Positions 1 to 10,329 are shown, counted from the stretch's first letter. The stretch is 21,688 nucleotides of DNA from Dichomitus squalens LYAD-421 SS1 (GCF_000275845.1 NW_006766907.1:435588-457275); one strand, 5' to 3'. Notes: generated from the letters alone by a model not told the origin. Numbers and translations are program-made.

Positions 1-352
1 CTGGACAACAGCCGGGCCTACTAGATGCTATCAGATTCCATGCAGGGACTTTACATACAACATTAGAGGACCCACCATTGCCCCGATTAGTAGACGTACC
101 TACAAGAGCCTGAAAACGCCTGCATAGTGAGGCTCAGACATCAGCTGGCATCCGGAAGTCGATGGCCAGTACGTACCATGAAGAGGGCAGGCACAAGGAG
201 GGGATGGAAGAAGTACGAAGTCAAGTTGCCTATGGACGCGATGGCAGACTGATATGGGGTCAGGCGACAACGTCATCACGGTTAGATAAGTGATTTTGGA
301 CAGACAAGTCCCCCTTGCCATAGCAATCCGCCAAGGCCGTTGGGGATGTGGA

Positions 353-462
353 GGGAATCTAGAGAGAATGTGCATGTTCCCAGCAGATTCCCATAAAGGG
401 GGAATATGCTGAGGAATCCGTGGGGAACATGCGTGGGATACGCAGATTCCCAGCATGTTCCC
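353..462. repeat. Cluster of interleaved short inverted and direct repeats
   Basis: Two motifs recur in both orientations. GCATGTTCCC occurs at 372-381 and 453-462, and its reverse complement at 423-432. AGATTCCC occurs at 385-392 and 444-451, and its reverse complement at 353-360. The block at 372-392 and the block at 441-462 carry the same two motifs in swapped order. The 423-432 and 453-462 arms could form a 10-bp stem. It may be the remnant of a small inverted-repeat transposon, but no clear outer ends or target duplication were found. Confidence 0.6.
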
Positions 463-701
463 TGCCACCGTAATCTGGCGCTTCACGCAGTGTGGCCCGG
501 TTCGGCCCGTGCTGCAATATTGACGCCCCTGAGTATGATGTACCACAAGCTGATCGCAGGCTTCGCAGCTTGTGACTCGTGACGACGAGCAAGAAAAGGG
601 AGAGAACGCCCGCAAGGAAACTGGTTATGACTGCGACAATTTCGTGGAGGGTCAGACTACCGTAAGCGAGGTGAAGGTTATACTGACGAATCGCATGCAT
701 A

Positions 702-1412
702 CAGTCTTACCCGGGTCCTTTGGCCGCCCAATTTTCGTTCACCTGTGTGAAGCACACACACCCCTCCTGCCATAGATCGGAATATCTAGGTTGAATCAAT
801 ACGGTATCATGTAACTACACCAGAAGTATGAGCACGATTGGGAACAGTGTAAAGGAGATCGTAATGAATCACTGTCGAATCTGCTTATCAGTCGGTCCTG
901 GGTCCTTTGGCCAGTGTCACAGATCAGCGTGATTCCCTTCTATGGATAATAGATGATCTTATCAGGCAATGCCGCCCGAGCGCCGCCCTTCATTCGATGC
1001 ACGCAAAGCAGAGGAGCGCTGAGTTGTGTGACTTGGCGCCTGATTAATAGCATCTCATTGTCCCGTTGATGAGAACTTATCTAATATCTCTGGGAAGTGC
1101 ATGTCGATAAGAGTGTTCTTTGTCTCAAACAAGCTAGATATATCCTTTTCACATTTCCTGAAACTATGGAAGTTATCGGAGCAATACATCAGCTGCGATC
1201 ACTGGAATATAATTCAAAACAGCAGTTTTTTGGACTAAAACATAGTCTTGTAATGTGTTTGAACAGCAAAGGCTACGGAACTTTGGGATAACATACATAA
1301 AACCATTATCTACTTGACTGGGTTAACATGTAGGTTGAGACTCTACTCTGGGGACAGAAAATCCTTCAGTGGCCAAAGGACCCATGGTGGCCAAAGGACC
1401 CGGGTAAGACTG
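702..1412. mobile_element. Non-autonomous Tc1/mariner-type MITE with TA target duplication
   Basis: The ends are perfect 24-bp inverted repeats (702-725 and 1389-1412) starting CAGTCTTACCCGGG. Both are bordered by TA (700-701 and 1413-1414), which extends the identity to 26 bp. CAGT ends with a TA duplication are typical of the Tc1/mariner/pogo superfamily. The core GGGTCCTTTGGCC is repeated inside: at 713-725 and 900-912 in one orientation, and at 1371-1383 and 1389-1401 in the other. These look like subterminal transposase-binding repeats. The 711-bp body has no long reading frame and no DDE/DDD transposase, so it would depend on a transposase encoded elsewhere. Perfect ends suggest fairly recent activity. 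Confidence 0.85.
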
Positions 1413-1480
1413 TAGATCCTGCAGTAGATGTAAGAGATGCGAAGCAAAACGGGGCTCGTCTGTTCACTCTACGTCTCTAT

Positions 1481-3739
1481 CTAAAGCTCGAATTCGTCCG
1501 GGATGACGTCCTGTAGTCGACGGCCCAAGACGGTCCCATCGAATGCCGCAGACCACAACATTGTCCCGTCGGGAGTGAAGGCAACATGTGAGACCCAGTT
1601 ACTGTGATCAGAAAGCGTCGCCAAGCATGGGCCATCGCTCGTCCTCCACACCCTCACCGTCTCATCAGCAGACGCAGAGGCAATATACTTTCTGCATGGG
1701 GAGAAGCACGCCTGGCTCACCACTTCCGAGTGTCCATCAAGCGAGTGGACCATGGCGCCTGTGTGCACATCCCACACCTTCATCGCGTAGTTGTCCAGCG
1801 CTATGAGCAGCAGCCGACAATCTGGGGAAAACACCATATCATAGACCCAACCCTCGTGGACCTTCAAGCGCAGACATTCCTGTCTCGTCGCTACGTCCCA
1901 AATACGGGTCATCCCGCTCAGACATCCAACAGCGACATGTGTGCTCGAGGGACTGAATGCAGCGAGGACAGGACTAATGTCCTCGTCACCTGGCGGCATC
2001 TCGAGCGCAAGGCAGGCATCCGATACCAGATCCCAAACACCACAGCTGCCCCCGCGAAGAACAAGAAGCCAACGGCTGTCGGGGGAGAATAGCGGCTTGA
2101 TGGAGGCCATCTCGGGGAGCAGAGGCAGCGGCTGGAATGACTGTCCGTCCCAGAGTCGTACGATGTCGTCGCTGTCTCGGGATGCAAGGTAAGCGCCGTC
2201 GCCGGACCACGCGCAGTCTTTGACGCTGCTCGGGTGACCGTCCAGGCAGGCGACTTCGCGTGAGCTGCCGCTGATGTCCCATATCGCCACCTTCCCATCG
2301 CCACCTGCGGACGCAAGGTGTCGGCTGTCCGGCGAGAATGCGAGATCCCAGACCTCGCAGTGGCGGGTGAACCACTCTTGCGCGATACATCCCTCTCGGG
2401 CATCCCACAGGATGATGGTGGAATCCTCGGAGGCCGTCGCTACCCACCGCCCATCAGAGGAGACGACAAGTGTGGTGACGGGCGAGTCATGCCCGAGTTT
2501 CCCGGCTACTCGCGTCAACGTTGGACTCAAGATCGTGGGTAGCGAACAAGACTCACAGTATATGACGTCTTCAGTGTAGGCCCATTTCTCGCCTAGCGGA
2601 CGGAAGTACCCGTTGATCTCGTCCGACCAGGATAAAGTCTTCCGGACGTTCCAGACAAGGCGACCAGGAACGGTCAACAGCACGCGATGGGATGGATACG
2701 TGAGCAGGATGTTCTCCAGGGCTACACAGGGATCCAGGTTGGCAGTTCGACAGCATTCCCTGTATAGGGTCTCGATATCCCAGAGGACTAGATTAAGATC
2801 CGTGATTGCTGTTTGTGTCGCCCTCAGGCTGGACAAGACGTTTGTGGTATCTTGTAGTTTCTCAGTCTGAGCCGGTATCCACCATGTTAAGGAGCACTGG
2901 CGGTGTTCGGCTGGCATAGATGATGCTTCTGATTTGCCGCTGAGTCGTATGCGATATGCGACTAGGAGACAGAACGATGCACAAACCAGTATGTTCCCCG
3001 TTCGCATTTGTGCTGGTATCGACTGATTGGACCATGTGGACCAGCAGCTCTGTGATGTCTTCACTCACATATCGAAGTATCTGAAAAGACACCCATAAGT
3101 CACGATCACCGAAGACAGATGATCAATGACAACACCCACATGTAGCGATCGCAGTTTTACCCCACACATTAAATCAACTTTCTCCAAAGGAATCGGAAGA
3201 CGTGACTGGATTGCCACATATTCGCAGGTAAGGTTTTCGATGCTCGGGAAGTTTGAAAGGAAATCGAGAAAGGTCGTTTGCGTTGGGAAAATAGCATTCC
3301 GGATAGATATACTCCGGATGCTTGTCGCGAGTCGCCTGTCGTAGACTAGAGTAGACAGGGGAAGTTGAACACCGTCCCTAATCACAGACGAGATCCTATC
3401 GAATGCGACATGACGGAGTCCGTGGAGGATGGACAGCAGTGGGAATGGAGAGAAATCATTCCACGGAAACGACAATGATCGTACGACAGGCTGAAGGTGT
3501 GGCTGAGCTTGGACGGCATCGTAGAATTTGACGAGCTGTTTCGTGCTTCGGAGGACAACTTTTGTGTAGAGAACGAAGAGGCTACGAGGACAGAGCTGAC
3601 TGCAGGTGAGAGCGATGGTGCGCAGCGTGGTATTGTCATCGGCGCAGAGATCGATGGTCTTCTCGATGACCTCCCATGGAAGCGCTGGAGATTGCGCGGT
3701 AGACGAAACCGAACGTAGGGAGTTCGCAACGTTGTCCAT
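1481..3739 (-). CDS. F-box-like / WD40-repeat protein (probably one spliced gene)
   Basis: The 3' part (1481 to about 2928) encodes a WD40 propeller. Seven clear repeats end in TIILWD, VAIWD, VRLWD, GVWD, TRIWD, MKVWD and VRVW, followed by one degenerate repeat. A region with LLTVPGRLVWNV precedes them. The 5' part (ATG at 3739) starts MDNVANSLRS and has an F-box-like segment beginning LPWEVIEKTIDLC, then leucine-rich sequence. Two ordinary introns join the parts in frame: 3139-3081 (GTGGGT...TTTTCAG, 59 nt) and 2986-2929 (GTTTGT...AAATCAG, 58 nt). Together they give 713 residues. Alternatives are one 129-nt intron (3068-2940) with a canonical GTGAGT donor, or two separate genes: a 272-residue F-box protein ending at 2862, and a WD40 protein starting at an ATG such as 2917. 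F-box/WD40 proteins usually select substrates for SCF ubiquitin ligases. The WD40 part is certain; the fusion is inferred. Confidence 0.68.
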
Positions 3740-4279
3740 GCAAGACACCAATTCTCAGAGGCCAGTGTTCGCCGGAGGGTGGATGATACGGTGAGCAACG
3801 CTGGCCTTGAGATGCTGCGCTCACGGTGCCAAGGCAAGCCCTGTCGGCGAGACATAGGCGGTGCCGGTGTAGCGCCTGTGACGCGCGCTACTCTTTCGCC
3901 TCGACGTCGCGCTGCTTCGGAGCGGTGTCGGTAGAGTCCGTCCGTGACACAGATACCTCTGTGCAATGGTTCGCATATCGATAGGCCCCTTCGAAACGAA
4001 CATGCTCAGTTTGGTTGACAAGCCGACCGGTATATCGCCAAATTTACGGCACAGGGCTTCAAATGCAAGTGTGTCCGAGTCACCGCATGGACTGCCGGTA
4101 AGTGTATATATATATCAATTTGAGGTTCTCAAGGCACTGGAACTATGATACCCGGAGTATCGGCGACATTGGGTATTTCATGGTTTGCCACGTTTAGAGG
4201 TACGCACGCCCAAGCTAGCAATGAAGAATTTGGTGACGACTAGTATATCTCTTCTTTGTTCCTCTGACGTAGCCACTGT
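3740..4279. other. Intergenic, upstream of the F-box/WD40 gene
   Basis: No gene is recognisable here. A short alternating TA tract lies at about 4104-4117, too far from the minus-strand ATG at 3739 to be called its TATA box with confidence. The stretch separates the 5' end of the F-box/WD40 gene from the 3' end of the P450 relic. Confidence 0.5.
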
Positions 4280-4730
4280 CTAGGCATGCACGGAGCCCTT
4301 GTATAATGCCACATTCATAGGCATAGAAGGCTTCGAGTTGCCGTCAACCGTCGGGAAACGAACACCGGACAGGTTCCAGTGAATCTCCTTATCGGACGGC
4401 GTGAGGGTGAACTTCGAGAGCAGCAGACACAGGATAACCTCTGCGGGATCGAAGTATTAGCGATTGCATGGAGACGTGCATACGAGTACCCACTCATCTC
4501 GAGTTGTGAGAACTTGAAGCCACTACACATAGATCAGGACGTCAGCAGCGTTATCTATGACCGAAAGTCAAGCAACGTACATGCAAGCGCGGCCCCCGCC
4601 CAAGAATGTCATCCTGCAAACAAGACCTGAGCATCTCAAGAAACACATTCACAGGCTCTAGACGATATACGCACAGGTTGGAATAAATGCCGGGGACCTT
4701 AGCTTCAGCAACGCGCTCGGGCAAGGGCGA
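4280..4730 (-). pseudogene. Cytochrome P450, C-terminal fragment with haem-binding loop
   Basis: Only the end of a P450 is present. The spliced reading gives LPERVAEAKVPGIYSNL, then MTFLGGGRACIGFKFSQLEM (haem loop, Cys ligand in RACIG), then a tail ending NVALYKGSVHA and a TAG at 4282-4280. Three introns are intact: 4674-4614 (61 nt), 4580-4523 (58 nt, branch GCTGAC) and 4493-4441 (53 nt, branch GCTAAT, acceptor CCCGCAG). Exons 4613-4581, 4522-4494 and 4440-4280 keep one frame. Family members are about 500 residues and start with a membrane anchor. The I-helix and ExxR regions are absent, because upstream of about 4730 the frame runs into an unrelated proline- and alanine-rich sequence. It is a 5'-truncated relic, or the tail of a chimaeric gene. 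The intact exon borders argue for a recent truncation. Confidence 0.85.
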
Positions 4731-5645
4731 GTAGCTCGCGCCACGCCACAAGGTCCCACCCGCGTTCCTTGGAGTTCCCCCGGGTGACGTCGCTGGCGGC
4801 GTGGCAGATGCACCGATGCCAGACGGAGTCGCCGCGGGACCACTGGTCCGACGGCGCTTGTCAACATGTGCGGAACCAACAGCAGCGTTGTGACCGGTGG
4901 CTGCAGATGAGGCGGAGGCTGTCGCAAGTCTGGGTTGAGAAGGGGTTGACAACGCGGGCGGTGGGTTCGAGCGTGCGGGTTCGGGTCGTTCGGGCAGGTC
5001 GTATACGGCGACGTACTGGGGGTTGGGAGGTGCGCGGACCATTCTGCGCAGTCCGCGCCTCAAGTCCGGAAGGTTCTTCGGCCCATCGACCATGCCTTCG
5101 ACGTCTGGCGGGATATAGATCACGCGCTCCGGCCGCACATCCGCCGAGAACGGCGAGTGGAACGAGTCCTCGAGCAAGCTCTTGCGGTACGCGGCTGTGG
5201 GCTTCTTGAACCCCGCCGGGGAGGCGATAGGGTGGGGACCTTGAGGACGATTCACGTACGCGTTGTACGCTTCCAATCCGCTTCAGGCCGCCAGTTGATC
5301 TCGGCTTCCTCGCGCGTGACCAGGCCGGTGGAAAGGAGGCCCCAGAGCATCATGCCCGGGAGCTCGGGACTGCAACGCGCGCTCGAGGCTCGAGACGGAT
5401 GTAGCGGTCGTGCAAAACGAGAGTGTCGAATGGCTTCGACCAGGTCTCGGGTGCGCGGATGTCGCGGCCCTTGGGGCGTGGCTCGTATGCGAAGTCGCGC
5501 ACCTTGACGCCAAATCGGTTCGTGGCCGCCGAGTACTCCTCGCTTGTTGGCTCTACTGGCACTTCAACAGTCTCGGTGGGGCGGGAAAGGCGGAGTCACG
5601 TAGAGCTCGTCAGGATTATGTATGCCGAATGTCGGGAAGAATGAT
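4731..5645 (-). pseudogene. Unrecognised gene remnant with three single-base frame breaks
   Basis: I do not recognise the family. Protein-like segments lie in successive frames. About 5640-5581 gives FFPTFGIHNPDELYVTPPFPP-type sequence. About 5580-5368 contains GVKVRDFAYEPRPKGRD. About 5366-5277 contains GMMLWGLLSTGLVTREEAE. About 5276-4731 contains FHSPFSADVRPERVIYIPPD, then a low-complexity Pro/Ala/Ser/Thr region. The breaks fall at 5577-5581 (run of G), 5364-5368 (run of G) and 5274-5277 (TTGG context on minus). Each is mended by one base, so either the gene is decaying or the assembly has homopolymer errors. The frame continues into the P450 tail. The true start is unknown; a minus-strand TATA-like site lies near 6035-6040. 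Confidence 0.5.
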
Positions 5646-5851
5646 TGGGGTGAGTGTGGTTGAATCCGTAGCTTGATCGGACACAGTGGCCGATATGGAG
5701 GGGTCAATCGCCAACTCTCCAGTACACTTGCGCTTTAGAGAGTTCGCATGTGTCGTCCGTGATTGATTGTGTACTCGGTGAAAGAGAAGCTTCGCACTCG
5801 GATGAACCAGTCGACATATGTGAGAAACCGTTGCGTTCTGCCATAATGGAC

Positions 5852-5887
5852 GGTGGTGGTGGTGGTGGTGGTGGTGATAGTGGTGGT
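5852..5887. repeat. GGT trinucleotide microsatellite
   Basis: Eight uninterrupted GGT units run from 5852 to 5875, followed by an interrupted GATAGTGGTGG. On the minus strand this is (ACC)n. In an open minus-strand frame it would read as a short proline, histidine or threonine run, depending on frame. It is a likely site of length variation between strains. Confidence 0.9.
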
Positions 5888-6033
5888 AAGAGTGCAAGCA
5901 TGTCTGAGGCGAACCAGACTGTGATGGATGAGTTGAAAAGGGCTGTCGTCGCTGTGGCCCGCGACGACAATTGCCACACAGCGGCTGGAACAATACTTAC
6001 CCCCCAATTTTGGCCGGGCCAAGCCGACACTCC

Positions 6034-6041
6034 CTTATATG
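6034..6041 (-). promoter_or_regulatory. Possible TATA box for a minus-strand transcript
   Basis: The minus strand reads GCCATATAAGGGAG here. An ATG in good context (CATTATGGC) lies about 190 bases downstream near 5846 and begins MAERNGFSHMSTGSSECEAS. That frame stops at 5704 unless spliced. This could be the original 5' end of the frameshifted gene at 4731-5645, but no splice junction linking them was found. Confidence 0.25.
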
Positions 6042-6770
6042 GCAAAGGGCGCATCAAGCGTCCAGCCCATTCTATCCTAGTACACGTGGGCCTGCCGTTT
6101 CTCCTTTCCCGTCCGTCGAGTACTCGTCTTCCAACTCGGACTCAACGCACCATGGAATAGTGCATCACACGGCATTACAGGCCTTGGTGAAAATCGGAGC
6201 ACGTCTTTGGGACCAGGTCATTTGGGAGTCGGCTCAAGCTGCACGCGGCAGGTCGAGCGTCACGGTCTTCCTAAGTAACACTTCTCTGTCTCTACGATAA
6301 TGGAAGCATTGACACATTGCCCAGGAACCCGCTATAGAATCCTCGTTCTGAACTTCGGCGGGGGTCAGCTTGGTGCAGTCGACTGTCAAGACTGGCTGCG
6401 CCAATCTGACAATCTTTACGGCTCACGCTGCAAACCGCCGGACGGTTCCGCATGTCCAGACCACATTCCCAGAGCTGCTCGGCCACTTCATGGCATGTGA
6501 GGCACCTGATAGTGAAGAGAATGGAACCTAGGGCACATGCACTCGGGTCTTACAAACGTTCCTGCTCACAATCTCGTATCAAAGCATGGAAGGGTCCCAC
6601 CTGCCCTCTTCCTCCTGCATCTCAAAACATGGAAGTTCAGAACGTTGAGATCGTCGCCTGAGCCCTGTAAATGCCGTATCTGTCGTCGTTTTCTGGAAGT
6701 CCTCGACGCTGTAGCTGGGACTGTGACGGCAAAGCCGGTCCATGAGACGCCACAACAGTCTCTCCGAATA
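6042..6770. other. Intergenic, no gene recognised
   Basis: Open frames here are short and overlap on both strands, with no recognisable motif or splice pattern. The right part is the upstream region of the decarboxylase gene. Confidence 0.5.
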
Positions 6771-6779
6771 GATATAAGG
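6771..6779 (+). promoter_or_regulatory. TATA box of the decarboxylase gene
   Basis: GATATAAGG lies 51-59 bases before the ATG at 6830, a usual distance for a fungal TATA box with a short leader. The start codon context is CACACCATGTCG, a strong Kozak-like sequence. Confidence 0.6.
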
Positions 6780-6829
6780 CCAGAGCCCTGCGTGTTATTG
6801 AGGTATTCACACAGACCACTGTCCACACC

Positions 6830-9800
6830 ATGTCGGGTCTCAACGCAGACAATATCACGCAGCGAGAGCAGTCCAACCGTGCCTATGCCAACTGCGTTGA
6901 CGAGAACCTTCACGAAGTCGTATCTGCATGGTTCCTCGGCCCTCAGGCTGAGAACAGCGATATCTTGGGGGGTCTTTTTGCTGAGGCGGTCGCACTTCAA
7001 AAGGCCTCTCGCCTCGCCTACCATCCAGAAGATGGCGTACGTATCCCCGTCCATGTGTTCGCATGCGTTTTCGCTCACCGTTGGATCAGGCCTTCATCAC
7101 GCCCGCTATACGCGCGTCGGAGGCGTTCAATCAAGAAAGTACGGATTTACAGACACAGGTTCGCAAGACGATCACATACCTGTACAAATTCTCCGTCCCG
7201 TTCTTCTCTCAACGCTACGCCGGACACATGTCGTTCGAGACCAGCCTTCCGGGCATCCTCGGCATGGCGTCAACGCTCCTCTGCAATCCGAACAATGTCG
7301 CCTACGAGGCTAGTCCGGTCACCACCGAGATCGAGCTGCGCGTCGGCCGGGAGATGTGCAGGATGCTCGGCTACAAAGTCGTACCCGAATCGACTAGGCA
7401 GGAGGAACTTGAGGGCCCCAAAAACGACCTTGAAGGATGGGGTCATATCGCATGCGACGGCACCGTCGCCAACCTTGAGTCTATCTGGTCTGTCAATGCT
7501 CCATTTCCCCATACTTCTCATCTCTGATTCATTACCTGCAGGGCTGGTACGCGACGGTCGTTCAACTTAGGATGACTCTTATACTAATGTTGCATCCTCT
7601 AGCACGTAACCTCAAGTACTACCCGTTGTCGTTGAGAGATGCGATGAAGAAAGAACTTGCGTTCATCGCCTCCACGTTCAAGGTTCCTCTCCCGAAGACA
7701 GGCGAGGATGCGTTGTTCTCAGGACTTGACCTCTGGCAGCTGTTGAACCTCCCGGCGACCACGATCCTCGACATTCCCAACCGGCTTCACGAGCAGTTCG
7801 GGATCACGCCGACATACCTTGACGAGGTCCTGTATGACTACCTCGTCCAGTCGCGCGGAAAGCAGGCACTCGAGACCGAGTGGCAGATGGCGCACTCCCC
7901 TTCCTACTTCATCTCTGCTACGAAGCACTACTCATGGCCGAAGGGCGCAGGTACGGTTTCCCCTCCATGCTCAGTGATGAAGACGCTCATCCTTCATTGC
8001 AGCCATTGCGGGGCTCGGCGCTGAATATATGCGCGAGGTTCCAGTCGACCATAACGCACGGCTCGACATTGGTGAACTAACCAAGCGCTTGGACCAGTGC
8101 CTCGCCGAAAAGAAGCCCGTGTTCGCTGTGGTCGGCATCATTGGTTCCACCGAGGAAGGCGCCGTCGACCCGCTCGACAAGATCCTCGACCTTCGCGACG
8201 CGTACGAGAAAAAGGGCTTGTGCTTCCTCGTGCACGCCGATGCGGCCTGGGGCGGCTACTTCGCGTCGATGATCCGCAAACCCTCGCCGAAGAAGACACC
8301 GTACGGGATCTACCCGGAGCCATCACGTGACTTTGTACCCAGCTCGACACTCAGGAAGTCGACTGTCGACCAGTTTCATGCGCTCGCGCGAACGGACTCC
8401 ATCACGATCGATCCACACAAGGCGGGCTATATCCCGTACCCCGCGGGCGGGCTGTGTTACCGGGACGGCCGTCTCAAGTCGCTGCTGACCTGGTCTGCCC
8501 CATATCTCGCGCAGAAAGCCTCGGGCGAGAGCATCGGCATCTACGGTGTGGAAGGAAGGTTGGTGCATCCTCATTATGTCCAGCCCGAGTACTCACTCGA
8601 ATACTACAGCAAACCTGGCGCACCCGCTGTTGCTACTGCCCTGCATCACAAGGTCGTCGGTCTGCACGATAGGGGTCACGGAGCGCTTCTGGGCGAGGCC
8701 TCGTGGTCCTGCCGTCGGGTGCGCAGCATCGTCCCTGACTTCCGGCTGTTCATTCACGTCGATTGTAGATCTCTGCGCATTGGGGAGCCATGTCAACGGA
8801 GAAGGACGACTTCATTGTCGTGCCCTTCAACCCCCTCCCCGCTGAGAAGGATGGTCCGGTAGCTCTTGCCCAACAAAAGGAATACATCCGCACAAACATC
8901 CTGGGTAAGCTCAACGAAGACATCGTCACGAATGAGGCGGCGAAAGACCTGCTCTGCCAACTTGGCTCCGATCTCAACATCAACGTATTCGCGTGCAACT
9001 TCCGCATCAACGGCAAGGTGAACGAGGACGTGGAGGAAGCCAACTACCTGAACAACTCCATCTTCCATCGACTCTCGATCACCGCTCCCAACATCTTGCC
9101 GGAGACTATCCCGATGTTCCTATCCTCAACGACGTTCGAGTACGAGCACTATGGAGAGTGCGTGCAACACTACAAGGAGCGCCTGGGGCTCGAGAAGGAC
9201 TCGCAACAGGACCTGTTTGTACTCCGCAACGTGGTGATGACCCCGTTCCAGACGGCAGGCGGGTTTGTCCAGACCATCGCCGATACTTTCCAGAGTGTGC
9301 TGGTTGAGGAAATGCAGGTAGGCTTTGAGGCTCCGAATGCGACGCCGAGACTGTACCTCATACATATAACAACCACAGAACGTCGTGGCTCGCAACACCA
9401 TCACGCCCCAGCCGCACACTTTCGTGATGCAGGGCATCGACGGCAACGGAAACGCGGCCCTGACTTATCGTCCGTACTTCTACAATGCCAATGGACGCTT
9501 CCAGCTTGTCGTCATCGCCCATGTCGAGAACATCGAGGGAAACACTCTGGACCTTCTCCCATGCGACCTCGTGACGGATTCAAAGCCTGGCATGACCATT
9601 GACGAGATTTGTCTCCCCGGCAACGTTTTCGAGGCCACCACATATAGACGGTACGCACTGCATCACTAGCAGTACCGAAAACGCTTCCGATGCTTACAGT
9701 CTGCTTTCAGCGGTTATGACAGTGAGGGAATTGAACACCCGGTCAAGATTGGTCGCGTCACAGTGTCCGACGTCCGGGTGATCAAGAAACGCGCCCTTGA

Positions 9801-10329
9801 CTCACGCTACCGCGAGCGCAAGTACCCCGACGCATTCGTGCCGTTCTATTTCTACGGTAGCGGGAACAATTACTTCGTCGACCACATGCTGCTGAGGGCT
9901 CCCAATGGGCAACTCTCCGCGCAGGTCAGCATCGACTTCGCATCCACCATCCCGTCCGACGCTCTCGAAAAGGGTCTCCTGCTCACCGTCGACCGCTCCG
10001 ACGCCGCTATGCAACCCGCCGACCAGGACTCCACCGCGTGGTTCAAGGAGGGCGCCGAGTTCGCGGTCAAGGTCTACGTCGATCCCAACCCTACGGACGC
10101 GTACGGCCCCGGTCTCGTCAACGTCATCGCGCCCAACAAGCCCGCACCTATTGCGCGCGGCAAGATGATCTTGGGCAAGCCGGTGATTGACTTGCAGCGG
10201 TTGAATAGGCAGGACTTCACGACGGACACGTCCGCGATGCGTCGTATGGTTAGTTTCACTTCTCGGGCCGCACACCCGCAGACGAAGTTGGAGTGGCGTC
10301 AGGCCGTCACCTCGATGTTCGACGAGTAG
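6830..10329 (+). CDS. PLP-dependent aromatic amino acid decarboxylase (group II), long form
   Basis: It should remove CO2 from an aromatic amino acid such as tyrosine, phenylalanine or tryptophan in the cytosol; the substrate cannot be read from sequence. There are nine exons, with introns 7037-7089, 7488-7541, 7547-7602, 7951-8002, 8559-8609, 8719-8768, 9318-9378 and 9651-9710 (50-61 nt, all GT-AG), giving 1020 residues. Hallmarks: GHIACDGTVANLESIW with WAARNLKYYPLSL, HADAAWGGYF (Asp near residue 399, cofactor ring contact), and SITIDPHKAGYIPYPAGG with the Schiff-base Lys near residue 459. AHWGAMSTEKDDFIVVPFNP follows near residue 545. Ordinary group II enzymes end near 480-500 residues. This one continues with about 300 further residues (about 720-1020), including TFVMQGIDGNGNAALTYRPY. 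Known long fungal enzymes of this class, such as the non-canonical one of Psilocybe cubensis, also carry a C-terminal appendage. Exon 3 is only GGCTG. No frame break was seen, so the gene looks functional. Confidence 0.93.
7542..7546 (+). other. Five-nucleotide microexon (exon 3) of the decarboxylase gene
   Basis: GGCTG lies between acceptor ATTACCTGCAG and donor GTACGC. Joining exon 2 (ending ATC TG), GGCTG and exon 4 (starting CA CGT AAC) gives the conserved I-W-A-A-R-N. Skipping it puts exon 4 out of frame and gives a stop within two codons. Reading through from the microexon stops soon after. The second intron has a textbook TACTAATG branch site. Confidence 0.85.

Noticed and set aside
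100..615. A 171-codon open frame on the minus strand
   Set aside because: It runs through the inverted-motif cluster, has no protein-like motif and no gene-like start or splice context.
702..1412. A transposase gene inside the first element
   Set aside because: The longest frame is about 64 codons and has no DDE/DDD motif, so the element is non-autonomous.
6566..7078. A 170-codon minus-strand frame overlapping the start of the decarboxylase
   Set aside because: It is antisense to exon 1 and the promoter, with no recognisable motif; it mirrors the codon pattern of the real gene.
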